Position numbers and translations under genes: made by a program. A DNA stretch of 50,306 nucleotides, from contig NZ_FOWD01000032.1 of NCBI RefSeq assembly GCF_900115365.1, forward strand, positions 1 to 50,306, given 5' to 3'. The notes beneath the pieces are model-generated. The model was not told the DNA's origin. It did no database searches and saw only the letters and a program-made list of their open reading frames with translations. This stretch comes from Anaerocolumna aminovalerica (GTDB lineage Bacteria > Bacillota > Clostridia > Lachnospirales > Lachnospiraceae). Below are positions 17,524-25,865 of this stretch, piece after piece. The first letter of the stretch is position 1. Every line of letters begins with the position of its first letter.

Positions 17524-18804
17524 ATGGAAACAAAAACGATAGCAATTGTACTTTTTGCGCTTACTTACTTATCTTTATTGGTATTTCCTAAAATAAGAGC
17601 TTATATAGCCTTAGTATCTGCAGCAATCTTTGTGATTTTAGGAATATTGCCTTTAAATCAGGTGTTGGAAACGGTAGACTGGAACGTAATCTTAATGATT
17701 GCAGGTACTATGGGGGTTGTAACTTTATTTATTGAATCTAAAATGCCATCCTTATTGGCAGACTTTATTATTGAAAAAACCCCGAATGTAAAATGGGCAA
17801 TTGTTTCATTAGCGTTATTTGCAGGATTTATATCTGCTTTTGTTGATAATGTTGCAACTGTATTAATGGTTGCTCCGGTAGCTTTAACTATAGCAAAGAA
17901 GCTTAAGATATCTCCGGTACCAAGTGTTATAGCCATTGCAATATCCTCTAATCTTCAAGGTGCCGCTACTTTAGTGGGAGATACTACTTCCATTTTACTT
18001 GGTGGCCATGCAGACATGAATTTCTTGGATTTCTTTTTCTTTAGAGGAAAACCAGGCTTATTCTGGATTGTTGAAATTGGAGCATTGGTATCTACTTTTG
18101 TTTTATTATTTTTATTCAGAAAAGAAAAGCAACCTGTTAAAACAATGGAAAGAACAGTTGTTACAGATTATTTTCCTACGGTGCTATTAGTAGGGATTGT
18201 TGTTCTGTTAATTATTGCGTCCTTTATACCAATGGAATATAAACCTGCGACTATTAATGGTTTAATCTGTGTAGGCCTTATGCTAATTGGTGTTATTCGT
18301 AAGTTTATTATAGAAAAAGATACAAAAGTATTTGGAGATGTGTTAAAAGAAATTGACTATACAACCATACTTTTATTAGCAGGTTTGTTTATCGTTATTG
18401 GTGGTATTAAAGAAGCAGGTGTTATTGAAGACATTAGCGAACTTTTTATAAAAGCAAGTAAAGATAATGTTTTTGTTATATTTACTTTAATTGTATGGGC
18501 TTCCGTAATAATTTCAGCCTTTATCGATAATATTCCATATGTTGCAACCATGTTACCGGTAACACAAGGAATTGCAGCGGCATTAAATATCGATCCTTAT
18601 ATTTTATACTTTGGCTTATTGATTGGAGCTACACTTGGCGGTAATATTACCCCTATTGGAGCATCCGCCAACATAACAGGTATTGGTATATTACGAAAAG
18701 AAGGTTATGAAGTTAGTGCGAAACAATTTATGAAAATAAGTGTACCGTTTACACTGGCGGCTGTTGCAACAGGATATATTCTCACCTGGTTAATCTGGAA
18801 ATAG
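17524..18804 (+). CDS. ArsB/NhaD-superfamily permease (SLC13-like)
   Basis: This 426-residue polytopic membrane protein has about 11-12 hydrophobic segments in two repeated halves. Each half carries a related re-entrant motif: SAFVDNVATVLMVAPVA near residue 104 and SAFIDNIPYVATMLPVT near 336. NLQGAATLVGDTTSILLG and GGNITPIGASANITGIG match the ion-transporter superfamily that includes ArsB arsenite pumps, NhaD Na+/H+ antiporters and SLC13 carboxylate carriers. The substrate cannot be assigned. No arsR or arsC gene is nearby, which argues against an arsenic role. The ATG follows AAGGAG. The leader contains a 10-bp inverted repeat. Confidence 0.8.
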   Translation: METKTIAIVLFALTYLSLLVFPKIRAYIALVSAAIFVILGILPLNQVLETVDWNVILMIAGTMGVVTLFIESKMPSLLADFIIEKTPNVKWAIVSLALFAGFISAFVDNVATVLMVAPVALTIAKKLKISPVPSVIAIAISSNLQGAATLVGDTTSILLGGHADMNFLDFFFFRGKPGLFWIVEIGALVSTFVLLFLFRKEKQPVKTMERTVVTDYFPTVLLVGIVVLLIIASFIPMEYKPATINGLICVGLMLIGVIRKFIIEKDTKVFGDVLKEIDYTTILLLAGLFIVIGGIKEAGVIEDISELFIKASKDNVFVIFTLIVWASVIISAFIDNIPYVATMLPVTQGIAAALNIDPYILYFGLLIGATLGGNITPIGASANITGIGILRKEGYEVSAKQFMKISVPFTLAAVATGYILTWLIWK

Positions 18805-18884
18805 TTTTAACTGATATAATAGATTAAGTAACATCATAAAAAATTATGCATAAGTTAACTTAGATAGATCCCAGGGGGAAATAT

Positions 18885-19571
18885 ATGCTAAGTTATGAAA
18901 TTCAGGTAGAAGAGATAGAAGTAAAAGGTATTCTGTACTATAAGGATACGGTTATGCTTAATTATACGATTCGTTATCCTCAATTTATATCTGACATGTT
19001 TCGTTTGTTTATAAAAGATATAAACTTGTATTACCGGATACGCGCATTACTCTTTGAGAAAGAACAAATACAAGAATTATATAATCTGGCAAAAGAACAG
19101 TATGAAGATTCCTTAAAGAATAATTTTCCCTTTCATCCCTATGAAGTAGTGATGGAATTTACTATAACATATAACCAAAACTGCTTCCTTAGTTTGTATT
19201 CGGAAACCTATCAATACACCGGCGGTGCTCATGGAATGACCACAAGAGTATCGGAAACATGGGATTTGGAACATAGAAGAAAATCAAAGCTAAGTGATTT
19301 TATTTCAGTAAGAGATTTACGGGAATTCCTGATCAGGAATATTCTGAATCAAATTGAAGAGGAAATACGAAAAGGAAATAGCTTTGTGTATTTTGAGGAT
19401 TACAAAAAACTTGTGGAAGAAAACCTGAATATGGATAATTTTTATTTAAGCAATGAGGGATTGGTTATTTATTTTGGATTATATGAAATTGCACCTTATG
19501 CAAGCGGAATTCGTACTTTTACCATTCCTTATACAGCAGAGGGTATAATTCCACCTTGCTGTGAGAAATAA
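18885..19571 (+). CDS. DUF3298-domain protein, cytoplasmic form
   Basis: This 228-residue protein of unknown function has a C-terminal DUF3298 (RsiV-like) domain. It is recognisable by the QYTGGAHGMTTRVSETWDLE segment at about 110-130 and the closing YEIAPYASGIRTFTIPY. The N-terminal half resembles the DUF4163/PdaC region that often precedes it. DUF3298 proteins are usually secreted or form the extracellular domain of anti-sigma factor RsiV, which binds lysozyme. Here there is neither a signal peptide nor a membrane segment, and no sigma factor gene is adjacent, so that role is not supported. The ATG is preceded by AGGGGGA. Confidence 0.8.
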   Translation: MLSYEIQVEEIEVKGILYYKDTVMLNYTIRYPQFISDMFRLFIKDINLYYRIRALLFEKEQIQELYNLAKEQYEDSLKNNFPFHPYEVVMEFTITYNQNCFLSLYSETYQYTGGAHGMTTRVSETWDLEHRRKSKLSDFISVRDLREFLIRNILNQIEEEIRKGNSFVYFEDYKKLVEENLNMDNFYLSNEGLVIYFGLYEIAPYASGIRTFTIPYTAEGIIPPCCEK

Positions 19572-19580
19572 TTTAAATTT

Positions 19581-19713
19581 AAAGGGTTATATTTTTAGCT
19601 GAATAATACTAACCTCCGAGACTTAGAGAAAAATTGGAAAATGCATATAAGGGCTTTTCCAGTTTTTCAAGACCATATGGAGATTAGCTTAAGTCTAAAA
19701 ATAATAACCCTTT
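19581..19713. repeat. 133-bp long imperfect hairpin element
   Basis: Ends AAAGGGTTAT-ATTTTTAG and CTAAAAAT-AATAACCCTTT are inverted copies with one extra base. Inside, CTAACCTCC (19610-19618) pairs with GGAGATTAG (19679-19687), and GAAAAATTGGAAAA pairs with TTTTCCAGTTTTTC. The whole segment folds back on itself. It lies in an otherwise empty gap between convergent genes (DUF3298 and tag). It may be a MITE-like element, a structured RNA, or an elaborate bidirectional terminator. Confidence 0.65.
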
Positions 19714-19876
19714 TTCTTAAATATATTATGTATAATCAGAGTAGAAATTGAAAATGGCATAGTAAAAAGTGAAGGTTCTAATCCTCCCTTACGTTGTTTA
19801 TGGGTATATTTTTTGGTTGAACTACCTTCGTTGTAATAATAAAGGAATTATCCATATTTGGTATTGTTCGGATAGT

Positions 19877-20437
19877 TTATTGGTTACGAAAACTGCATGA
19901 TAACAAGTGGTCATTGACCATTCCTATGGATTGCATGAATGCATAAATTGTAGTAGATCCTACAAACTTAAACCCTTCTTTTTTTAATTGCTTGCTGATT
20001 GTTTCTGACAAAGGTGTACTTGCAGGAACATCTTCAATCTTTTCCCATCTATTAATGATAGGTTCATAATCCACGTAGCTCCATAGAAATGCATCCAAGG
20101 AACCATACTTTTCACATAATTTAAAGTACATTTTTGCATTATGAACTACAGCGTTTACTTTGAGGCGGTTTTTAATTATACCATCATTCAATAATAAGAC
20201 TTCTATCTTTTCTTCGTCATAGTTCACTAGTTTTTCAGGAATAAAATCATCAAAAGCCTTACATAACGTATCCATTTTAGTAAGAATGGTAGACCAGCTT
20301 AATCCTGCTTGTTTTCCTTCTAAAATGAGCATTTTAAATAACTCGTTGTCATCATGGACAACTTTTCCCCACTGAGTATCATGGTATTGTTTTTCCAGTT
20401 CACTCTTATTTGCCCAATCACATCTAATAATCTCCAT
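19877..20437 (-). CDS. tag: DNA-3-methyladenine glycosylase I
   Basis: This 186-residue protein of normal Tag length removes 3-methyladenine from alkylated DNA as the first step of base-excision repair. The structural zinc site is complete: Cys6 and His19 at the N-terminus (RCDW; QYHDTQWG) and His177 and Cys181 at the C-terminus (NDHLLSC). The family segment LFKMLILEGKQAGLSWSTIL, with the catalytic Glu, is present at about residues 33-52. It starts at an ATG behind a GAGG site and is monocistronic on the minus strand, convergent with the DUF3298 gene. Confidence 0.95.
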   Translation of the reverse strand: MEIIRCDWANKSELEKQYHDTQWGKVVHDDNELFKMLILEGKQAGLSWSTILTKMDTLCKAFDDFIPEKLVNYDEEKIEVLLLNDGIIKNRLKVNAVVHNAKMYFKLCEKYGSLDAFLWSYVDYEPIINRWEKIEDVPASTPLSETISKQLKKEGFKFVGSTTIYAFMQSIGMVNDHLLSCSFRNQ

Positions 20438-20739
20438 ATAATTTACAACCTCGTATTTAATATTTTTAAGTAGAATTAATGCTTTTACAATTTCTTATAT
20501 TATACAATAAAATACTCTATCGGAAAAGCAGTTTGTATTCTATACAAAGATTGCATTATCTGAACCTTGAAGGAGAATAAAAGATACCCATATTTACTTA
20601 AATACATTCCGGATTAGATAAAAAACCTTTAAACCTGTTGGAAGAATCAGTTGTATTCATTAGGTAGTTCGGTTATAATAATTTTAATAAGAACAACTAT
20701 GGGATTGTAAGATGATCTTATGATAGAGGAGGATACCGT
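20438..20739. other. Divergent intergenic gap between tag and the Nudix-like gene
   Basis: This holds the upstream regions of both genes. I see no gene, no clear hairpin and no confident consensus promoter pair here, only AT-rich blocks (for example GGTTATAATAATTTT around 20672). Confidence 0.4.
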
Positions 20740-21135
20740 ATGGAAAAATATAAAATAATGGTAAAAGGGATTGTTCAGTATGAGGACAAGTATTTAATAA
20801 TTAAAAAATGGTATGACGATAGAATTGGGAATCCTTTTCAATGGGAATTTATTGACGGTAAAATTGAGTTTGGTGAAATACCTGATAAAGGGGTAGTTCG
20901 TCTTATTTTTGAAAATACAGGATTATCCGTTCAAATTAATAAAATACTATATACATGGTCTTTTATGGTGGGAGATACTTGTAACATTGGCATAAGCTAT
21001 TTATGTATGTCCGGTTCTGATGTAGTAGTTCTTTCTGAAGATTTAAATGATTACAAGTGGGTTACAAAAAATGAATTCAATAATTACATAGAAAACAAAG
21101 CAATTCTGGAGGATATTGAAAGAGCAGAATTATAA
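20740..21135 (+). CDS. Nudix-fold protein with a degenerate Nudix box
   Basis: This 131-residue protein has the Nudix fold layout (MVKGIVQYEDKYLIIKK at the start, QWEFIDGKIEFGE, then a C-terminal WVTKNEF). Aligned to the GX5EX7REUXEEXGU box, Gly40, Glu46, Arg54, Glu58 and Gly61 are kept. The Glu after Arg54 is Leu55, and the second Glu of the EE pair is Asn59. These two positions normally bind catalytic magnesium, so ordinary Nudix hydrolysis may be lost, and the protein could instead bind a nucleotide or be a very divergent hydrolase. The ATG follows GAGGAGG. A 17-bp hairpin follows the gene. Confidence 0.75.
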   Translation: MEKYKIMVKGIVQYEDKYLIIKKWYDDRIGNPFQWEFIDGKIEFGEIPDKGVVRLIFENTGLSVQINKILYTWSFMVGDTCNIGISYLCMSGSDVVVLSEDLNDYKWVTKNEFNNYIENKAILEDIERAEL

Positions 21136-21163
21136 AAGTGATTTCTTAAATAATGAAGTATAT

Positions 21164-21201
21164 ATTCTGAGCTGATTTTAATGGTAAAATTAGCTCAGAA
21201 T
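21164..21201 (+). terminator. 17-bp hairpin between the Nudix-like gene and pyrC
   Basis: ATTCTGAGCT-G-ATTTTA and TAAAAT-T-AGCTCAGAAT form a nearly perfect 17-bp stem with loop ATGG. There is no good T-run after it (TTCTGAATAATG). It may terminate the upstream gene poorly, protect its 3' end, or act in the pyrC leader, which begins about 80 bases downstream. Confidence 0.45.
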
Positions 21202-21279
21202 TTCTGAATAATGCTTTCTGGCTTTTATGATTTAAACAGAAGCTGTGTTTTCGGATAAAAATGAAAGGATGGTTCCATT

Positions 21280-22554
21280 TTGTCAATTTTAATTAAAAAT
21301 GGGTATGTTTTAGACCCGTCAACAGGGTTAGAAGGTAAAAGGGATATATTCATAAAGGAAGGTGTCATAAAGGAAGTAGCCGCTGATATCAATGAAGAGG
21401 CAGAACGGGTAATTGATGCAGAAGGTATGTATGTAATGCCGGGATTTATTGATTTGCATGTACATTTAAGAGAGCCTGGATATGAGTACAAGGAAACTAT
21501 AGCAACCGGTGCCATGGCGGCGGCAAGGGGTGGTTTTACTACTATATGCCCTATGCCTAATACTAATCCAACTATTGATAATGACCAAATGATTGAATAT
21601 TTGCTTTTAAAAGCAAAGAAAGAAGCCGGTGTAAATATTCTTCCAATCGGCGCAATCACAAAAGGCCAGCAGGGACATGAGCTGGCAGATATAGAAAGCA
21701 TGGCAAAAGCCGGTGCGGTTGCATTAAGTGAAGATGGCAAATCCGTTATGAATACAGCTCTTTACTTGGAGAGTATGAAACAAGCCAAGGCTGCCGGCAT
21801 ACCAATATTTGCCCACTGTGAGGACAAGGATCTGGTTCAGGGTGGAGTTATGAATGAAGGTGCAAAATCCAGGGAATTAAAGTTACCGGGTATTAGTAAT
21901 GCTGTAGAAGATGTAATTGCCGCAAGAGATATTATTATGGCAAAGGAAACAGGAGTACAATTACATCTGTGTCATTGTTCCACAAAGGATAGTATTACTT
22001 TTATTAAACTGGCAAAAGAAGGGGGACTACCGGTTACCGGAGAAGTATGCCCTCATCATTTTACCTTATCCGATGAAGATATACCGGGGGATGACAGCAA
22101 TTACAAAATGAATCCTCCTTTAAGAAGTAAAGAAGATGTACAAGCATTAAAAGAAGCTTTAAGAGATAATATTATAGATGTAATAGCAACAGATCACGCT
22201 CCTCATAGTGAAGCAGAAAAAGAAAAATCAATGGCAGAATCACCTTTTGGTATTGTAGGATTAGAAACGGCTTTTTCATTAACCATGAGGGAACTTGTGA
22301 ATACGGGATATTTAACTCCAATGGAAATGGTAGAAAAATTAAGTACCAATCCTGCAAAAATATTGGGAATTGATAAAGGAAGTCTGGCAGCAGGTAAAAT
22401 TGCAGATATCACCATTGCCGATCCCAAAGAAGAATATGCTATTAATGTAAATGAATTTGCTTCAAAAGGAAAAAACTCTCCTTTCCATGATAGAAAAGTA
22501 GTTGGAAAAGTAAAAACTACAATTGTTGCAGGTAAGATTGTTTATAAGGAATAA
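21280..22554 (+). CDS. pyrC: Dihydroorotase
   Basis: This 424-residue type I dihydroorotase of the amidohydrolase superfamily catalyses the reversible cyclisation of carbamoyl-aspartate to dihydroorotate in pyrimidine synthesis. The metal-binding DLHVHLREPG (Asp58, His60, His62), a central HCEDKDL, the HLCHCS histidines and the catalytic ATDHAPH loop are all present. The start is TTG at 21280, 10 bases after AAAGGA; no in-frame ATG gives the conserved N-terminal strand SILIKNGYVLDP. pyrF follows after 80 bases, so the two probably form an operon. pyrK, pyrD and pyrE are not in the window. No PyrR-type attenuator was recognised. Confidence 0.95.
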   Translation: MSILIKNGYVLDPSTGLEGKRDIFIKEGVIKEVAADINEEAERVIDAEGMYVMPGFIDLHVHLREPGYEYKETIATGAMAAARGGFTTICPMPNTNPTIDNDQMIEYLLLKAKKEAGVNILPIGAITKGQQGHELADIESMAKAGAVALSEDGKSVMNTALYLESMKQAKAAGIPIFAHCEDKDLVQGGVMNEGAKSRELKLPGISNAVEDVIAARDIIMAKETGVQLHLCHCSTKDSITFIKLAKEGGLPVTGEVCPHHFTLSDEDIPGDDSNYKMNPPLRSKEDVQALKEALRDNIIDVIATDHAPHSEAEKEKSMAESPFGIVGLETAFSLTMRELVNTGYLTPMEMVEKLSTNPAKILGIDKGSLAAGKIADITIADPKEEYAINVNEFASKGKNSPFHDRKVVGKVKTTIVAGKIVYKE

Positions 22555-22634
22555 ATAGAATATGCAGATTGTAGATTTCATAATGTTTAATTATTGTTAA
22601 TGATTTATTTTATAAATGTATGTATGGAGGAATT

Positions 22635-23567
22635 ATGATCGATAAGTTAATAAGAAAAATAGAAGAAAATAAAGCACCCATTGTAGTGGGATTAGATCCT
22701 ATGTTATCCTATATACCGGATCATGTAAAGGAAGCTGCCTATAAAGAAAAAGGAGAAACTTTAGCAGGAGCAGCAGAAGCAATTTGGCAGTTTAATAAGG
22801 CTATTGTAGATTCCACTTATGATTTAATACCTGCTGTAAAACCGCAGATTGCTATGTATGAGCAGTTTGGTATTGAAGGTTTAATAGCTTTTAAAAAGAC
22901 CGTCGATTACTGTAAAGAAAAGGGGCTAGTAGTAATTGGTGATATCAAAAGAGGTGATATTGGCTCCACATCAGCAGCATACGCAATGGGACACTTAGGT
23001 AAGGTGCAGGTAGGAAATAATTCCTTTTATGGATTTGATGAGGATTTTGTAACAGTGAATCCATATCTAGGTTCTGATGGTGTTGTGCCATTTATAGATG
23101 TATGTAAAGAAGAGAAGAAGGGACTATTCATTCTTGTTAAGACCTCCAATCCTTCCAGCGGAGAATTCCAGGATCAATTGATAGATGGAAAACCTCTATA
23201 TGAACTAGTTGGAGAGAAAGTAGCACAGTGGGGTGAACTCCATATGGGAAGTGAGTATAGCTATATTGGTGCTGTTGTTGGTGCAACGTATCCAGAAATG
23301 GGTAAAATATTAAGAAAAATCATGCCAAAGACCTATATCTTAGTTCCTGGTTATGGTGCCCAGGGCGGTAAAGCAGAAGATTTGGTACACTATTTTAATA
23401 AAGATGGGTTAGGCGCAATTGTAAATTCCTCCAGAGGTATTATAGCAGCATATAAACAAGAAGCTTATGCGAAATTTGGTCAAACGGCCTACCCAGACGC
23501 TTCCAGACAGGCTGTAATAGATATGCGGGAAGACATTATGAGTGCACTTGTAAATGCAGGAAAATAA
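22635..23567 (+). CDS. pyrF: Orotidine 5'-phosphate decarboxylase (type 2)
   Basis: This 310-residue enzyme converts OMP to UMP, the last step of de novo UMP synthesis. The longer type 2 form (over 300 residues) is normal for clostridia. The catalytic signature DIKRGDIGST lies at residues 103-112 with the Asp-Lys-Asp charge network. PAVKPQIAMYEQFG and LVPGYGAQGG (phosphate loop) also match the family. The ATG at 22635 lies behind TGGAGG; the ATG at 22620 in the same frame overlaps the ribosome site and is rejected. It is second in the pyrC-pyrF unit. Confidence 0.95.
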   Translation: MIDKLIRKIEENKAPIVVGLDPMLSYIPDHVKEAAYKEKGETLAGAAEAIWQFNKAIVDSTYDLIPAVKPQIAMYEQFGIEGLIAFKKTVDYCKEKGLVVIGDIKRGDIGSTSAAYAMGHLGKVQVGNNSFYGFDEDFVTVNPYLGSDGVVPFIDVCKEEKKGLFILVKTSNPSSGEFQDQLIDGKPLYELVGEKVAQWGELHMGSEYSYIGAVVGATYPEMGKILRKIMPKTYILVPGYGAQGGKAEDLVHYFNKDGLGAIVNSSRGIIAAYKQEAYAKFGQTAYPDASRQAVIDMREDIMSALVNAGK

Positions 23568-23953
23568 TCATATAAAAGAAGAGAATGTAAATTATTTTGT
23601 AAACCTCCCTTGGATTAATGAAGAATACCTGGGTATAAATTAATTAATTAAGTTATATGTATAATTGCACTCGATAAGAGAAGCTGTCACTGAAAGTTGG
23701 CAGCTTCTGTCTCTTGGTAACCTAGTAAAAATGTTCCTGAGTTATCCTACCTTGATTATCCCAATTAAAAAAGCCGTCTCACAACCTAGCTGAAGTTCCC
23801 ACTTTTGTTATGTAACGACTTTTTTCAATTTCAATCCAATGTATACAGGTCATGTACTTTATAAGTTACGACCTCAGAAACCCTTAAATTATAAGGCTTA
23901 ATCCATTGTAAATCATTAGATATGTGTCGAATTTTATGCCCTTTTATTTTAAA
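23568..23953. other. Convergent gap between pyrF and a lipoprotein gene, with two hairpins
   Basis: No gene seen. A stem AGAAGCTGTCA / TGGCAGCTTCT (23679-23707) could end the pyr transcript, though no T-run follows. A second foldback (23767-23826) with arms AAAAAAGCCGT / ACGACTTTTTT is flanked by runs suited to termination in either direction and may serve both convergent genes. Confidence 0.5.
23767..23826. terminator. Probable bidirectional terminator
   Basis: AAAAAAG-C-CGT...AAC pairs with GTT...ACG-A-CTTTTTT around a loop of about 25 bases. It lies between the convergent pyrF and lipoprotein genes. The stem has a mismatch, so strength is uncertain. Confidence 0.5.
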
Positions 23954-24316
23954 TTACTTTTTTTCAAAATTCAATACTGCACCATCCTGATCTATGGACA
24001 ATACATTACCATCTTTAGTGAAGACCATTGTCTCGCCACCCTCACTAATGGTTACTTCATCTCCATCTACTTTGAAGGTACCTTCTGAAGTATCGCCGTC
24101 TGCTGTAACAGTAACTTTACCATCTGTTTTAAATTCAATAACAAATTCACCCATTCCAATTTCTTCAGCGGATAATTCTATACCTAAAGATTCTGCGCTT
24201 GCCAAAACCCATGAAGTATTATCGATATCTGTCTTTTTCTTGCTTCCACAACCAACTAAAAGTAAACTAAATAATAAAACTATAAATAATACAGATAGAA
24301 CTCTTTTCTTCATCAT
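23954..24316 (-). CDS. Small secreted lipoprotein of unknown function
   Basis: This 120-residue protein has a lipoprotein signal: MMKKR, a hydrophobic stretch rich in Leu, and lipobox LLVGC with lipidated Cys23. The mature part begins SKKKTDIDNTSWVL and consists of short beta-strand repeats (GKVTVTADGDTSEGTFKVDG; DEVTISEGGETMVF; GNVLSIDQDG). This is the pattern of small lipocalin-like or META-like lipoproteins common in Lachnospiraceae. It should be anchored outside the membrane. No function can be assigned. Two adjacent ATGs follow GGGAG; either may be used. It appears monocistronic. Confidence 0.75.
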   Translation of the reverse strand: MMKKRVLSVLFIVLLFSLLLVGCGSKKKTDIDNTSWVLASAESLGIELSAEEIGMGEFVIEFKTDGKVTVTADGDTSEGTFKVDGDEVTISEGGETMVFTKDGNVLSIDQDGAVLNFEKK

Positions 24317-24536
24317 TTCTCTCCCTTATTTTTAATTATTCGACACTAATTTATTTTATATTAATTACCATATCTTTCTATAGGTATTATTTCTCATATA
24401 CATTATAACGGTAATATGCATCTCGGTAAAATTCCTGATCTGAAGGTCCAAGTTTTATTTCTTATGTTTTTGAACACGTAATGATAACCAACTTGTCTTT
24501 GATACCTATATACAGAATTTTCTCCACCCAGTTAAT

Positions 24537-24606
24537 AAAAATGCTGCTACAGTTTTGTTATTCTTCGTCTTTAAGTTCAGAATCATAAAACTGCAACAGC
24601 ATTTTA
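24537..24606 (-). terminator. Terminator of the metB-patB unit
   Basis: An imperfect long stem with arms AATGCTGCTACAGTTTT and AAAACTGCAACAGCATT and an inner loop containing TTGTTATTCTTCG. On the minus strand it is followed by a T-run. A related copy of the whole hairpin, including the loop, lies at 48318-48394. Confidence 0.7.
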
Positions 24607-24627
24607 TATAATTTATAAAATTTAGCC

Positions 24628-24681
24628 CATATATAAATGTTAGTTCATATATAAATGTTATTCCATATATAAATTTAATTC
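24628..24681. repeat. Three 18-bp tandem repeats
   Basis: The unit CATATATAAATGTTAGTT is repeated as CATATATAAATGTTATTC and CATATATAAATTTAATTC, head to tail, ending 8 bases before the patB stop codon on the opposite strand. Confidence 0.8.
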
Positions 24682-24689
24682 ATGTCTAA

Positions 24690-25865
24690 TTATAAACTGT
24701 GAACGGCCTCTTTTAATTGTTCTAACGCTTTCACTAAAGTCTCACGCTGACAGGCAATATTAATTCTTTGGAATCCGCTGCCCTCAGGGCCGAACATGGT
24801 ACCGGCATCTAGCCAAAGACGGGCTTTTTGTAAAATCAAGTCTTCCAATTCCTCTTCTGAAAGCTGCAAGGCATTAAAATCTACCCATAACAGATAAGTA
24901 CCTTCTGGTTCCACAAGTTTTATTTGAGGAATGTTACTTTTAATATAATCTTTTGCATAATTTAAATTCTCTAGAAGATATTGCTTTAGCCCGGAGAGCC
25001 ATTCTTCACCGTATTCATAAGCTGCCTGACAGGCTATGAGTCCCATGGCATTTAACTGGCTGTAACCGGTTTTTCTGATTTCTTCTTTAAATGAAGCCTT
25101 TAATGCCGGATTTCCTATTAAAATATTGGATGCCTGAAGTCCTGCCAGATTAAAAGTTTTACTTGGTGCGGTACAGGTAACGGTTCTGTCAAAAAATTCC
25201 GGCTTTATACTTGCAAAGACTGTGTGCACATGACCGGGATAGATAAAGTCAGCATGTATTTCGTCAGAAACCACAAGGACATTATGCTTTACACATATGT
25301 CTCCCAGTTTTACTAATTCTTCTTTTCTCCATACCCGTCCAACAGGGTTATGAGGATTACATAGAATAAATAATTTTACATTATGATCAATAATGTTCTT
25401 TTCAAAGTCATCATAATCTATGTGATAAGAGCCATTTTCATAAACCAGCGGACTATTTATTAATAAACGGTTATTGGAGGTAATGGATTCTGAGAAGGGA
25501 TAATAAACAGGTCTTTGAATTAATACAGCATCTCCCTCTTTTGTAAATGCACGAATTGCCATGGCAATAGCAAATACAACACCCGGAGTCTTTACAAGCC
25601 AACTTCTTTCAATATTCCAATGATAGTGTGAGGAAAACCATTTTTTTAAAGTATCAAAATAAACTTCCTTTACTTCTGTATAGCCAAAGATACCATGGTT
25701 ACCTGCTTTCACTAAGGCTTCTGTAACTTCTGGTACCGTTGGGAAATCCATATCTGCCACCCAAAGGGGTAGAACATCATCAGGTTTTCCTCGCTCCGGG
25801 GCAAAGTCATACTTTATTGAATTGGTATTCTTACGATCAACTAGTTTATTAAAATCAAATTTCAT
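24690..25865 (-). CDS. PatB/MalY-type C-S lyase (cystathionine beta-lyase)
   Basis: This 391-residue fold-type I PLP enzyme is of the MalY/PatB group, which splits C-S bonds in cystathionine or cysteine to give homocysteine or sulfide, pyruvate and ammonia. The PLP lysine is Lys236 in APSKTFNLAG. ILCNPHNPVGRVW, VVSDEIHADF and a late QRINIACQR (substrate Arg) complete the aminotransferase pattern, and LPLWVADMDF is the MalY-group N-terminal signature. Its ATG lies inside the end of the upstream gene (11-bp overlap) behind AAAGGAGG, so the pair is translationally coupled. Transaminase activity is the alternative, but the N-terminal signature and the partner gene favour C-S lyase. Confidence 0.9.
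   Translation of the reverse strand: MKFDFNKLVDRKNTNSIKYDFAPERGKPDDVLPLWVADMDFPTVPEVTEALVKAGNHGIFGYTEVKEVYFDTLKKWFSSHYHWNIERSWLVKTPGVVFAIAMAIRAFTKEGDAVLIQRPVYYPFSESITSNNRLLINSPLVYENGSYHIDYDDFEKNIIDHNVKLFILCNPHNPVGRVWRKEELVKLGDICVKHNVLVVSDEIHADFIYPGHVHTVFASIKPEFFDRTVTCTAPSKTFNLAGLQASNILIGNPALKASFKEEIRKTGYSQLNAMGLIACQAAYEYGEEWLSGLKQYLLENLNYAKDYIKSNIPQIKLVEPEGTYLLWVDFNALQLSEEELEDLILQKARLWLDAGTMFGPEGSGFQRINIACQRETLVKALEQLKEAVHSL

Larger units (their letters stand above)
24317..24689. other. Intergenic gap with a terminator and a short tandem repeat
   Basis: Contains the upstream region of the lipoprotein gene, the patB terminator hairpin (24537-24606) and three 18-bp tandem units (24628-24681). 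No gene seen. Confidence 0.5.

Noticed and set aside
17524-18804. Arsenite efflux pump ArsB
   Set aside because: Only superfamily-level similarity is visible, and there is no arsR, arsC or arsA next to it.
18885-19571. Anti-sigma factor RsiV
   Set aside because: Only the DUF3298 domain is shared; there is no membrane segment and no adjacent sigma factor gene.
24628-24681. Possible CRISPR-like repeat
   Set aside because: The 18-bp units are directly adjacent with no spacers and no cas genes are present. No CRISPR array was found anywhere in the window.
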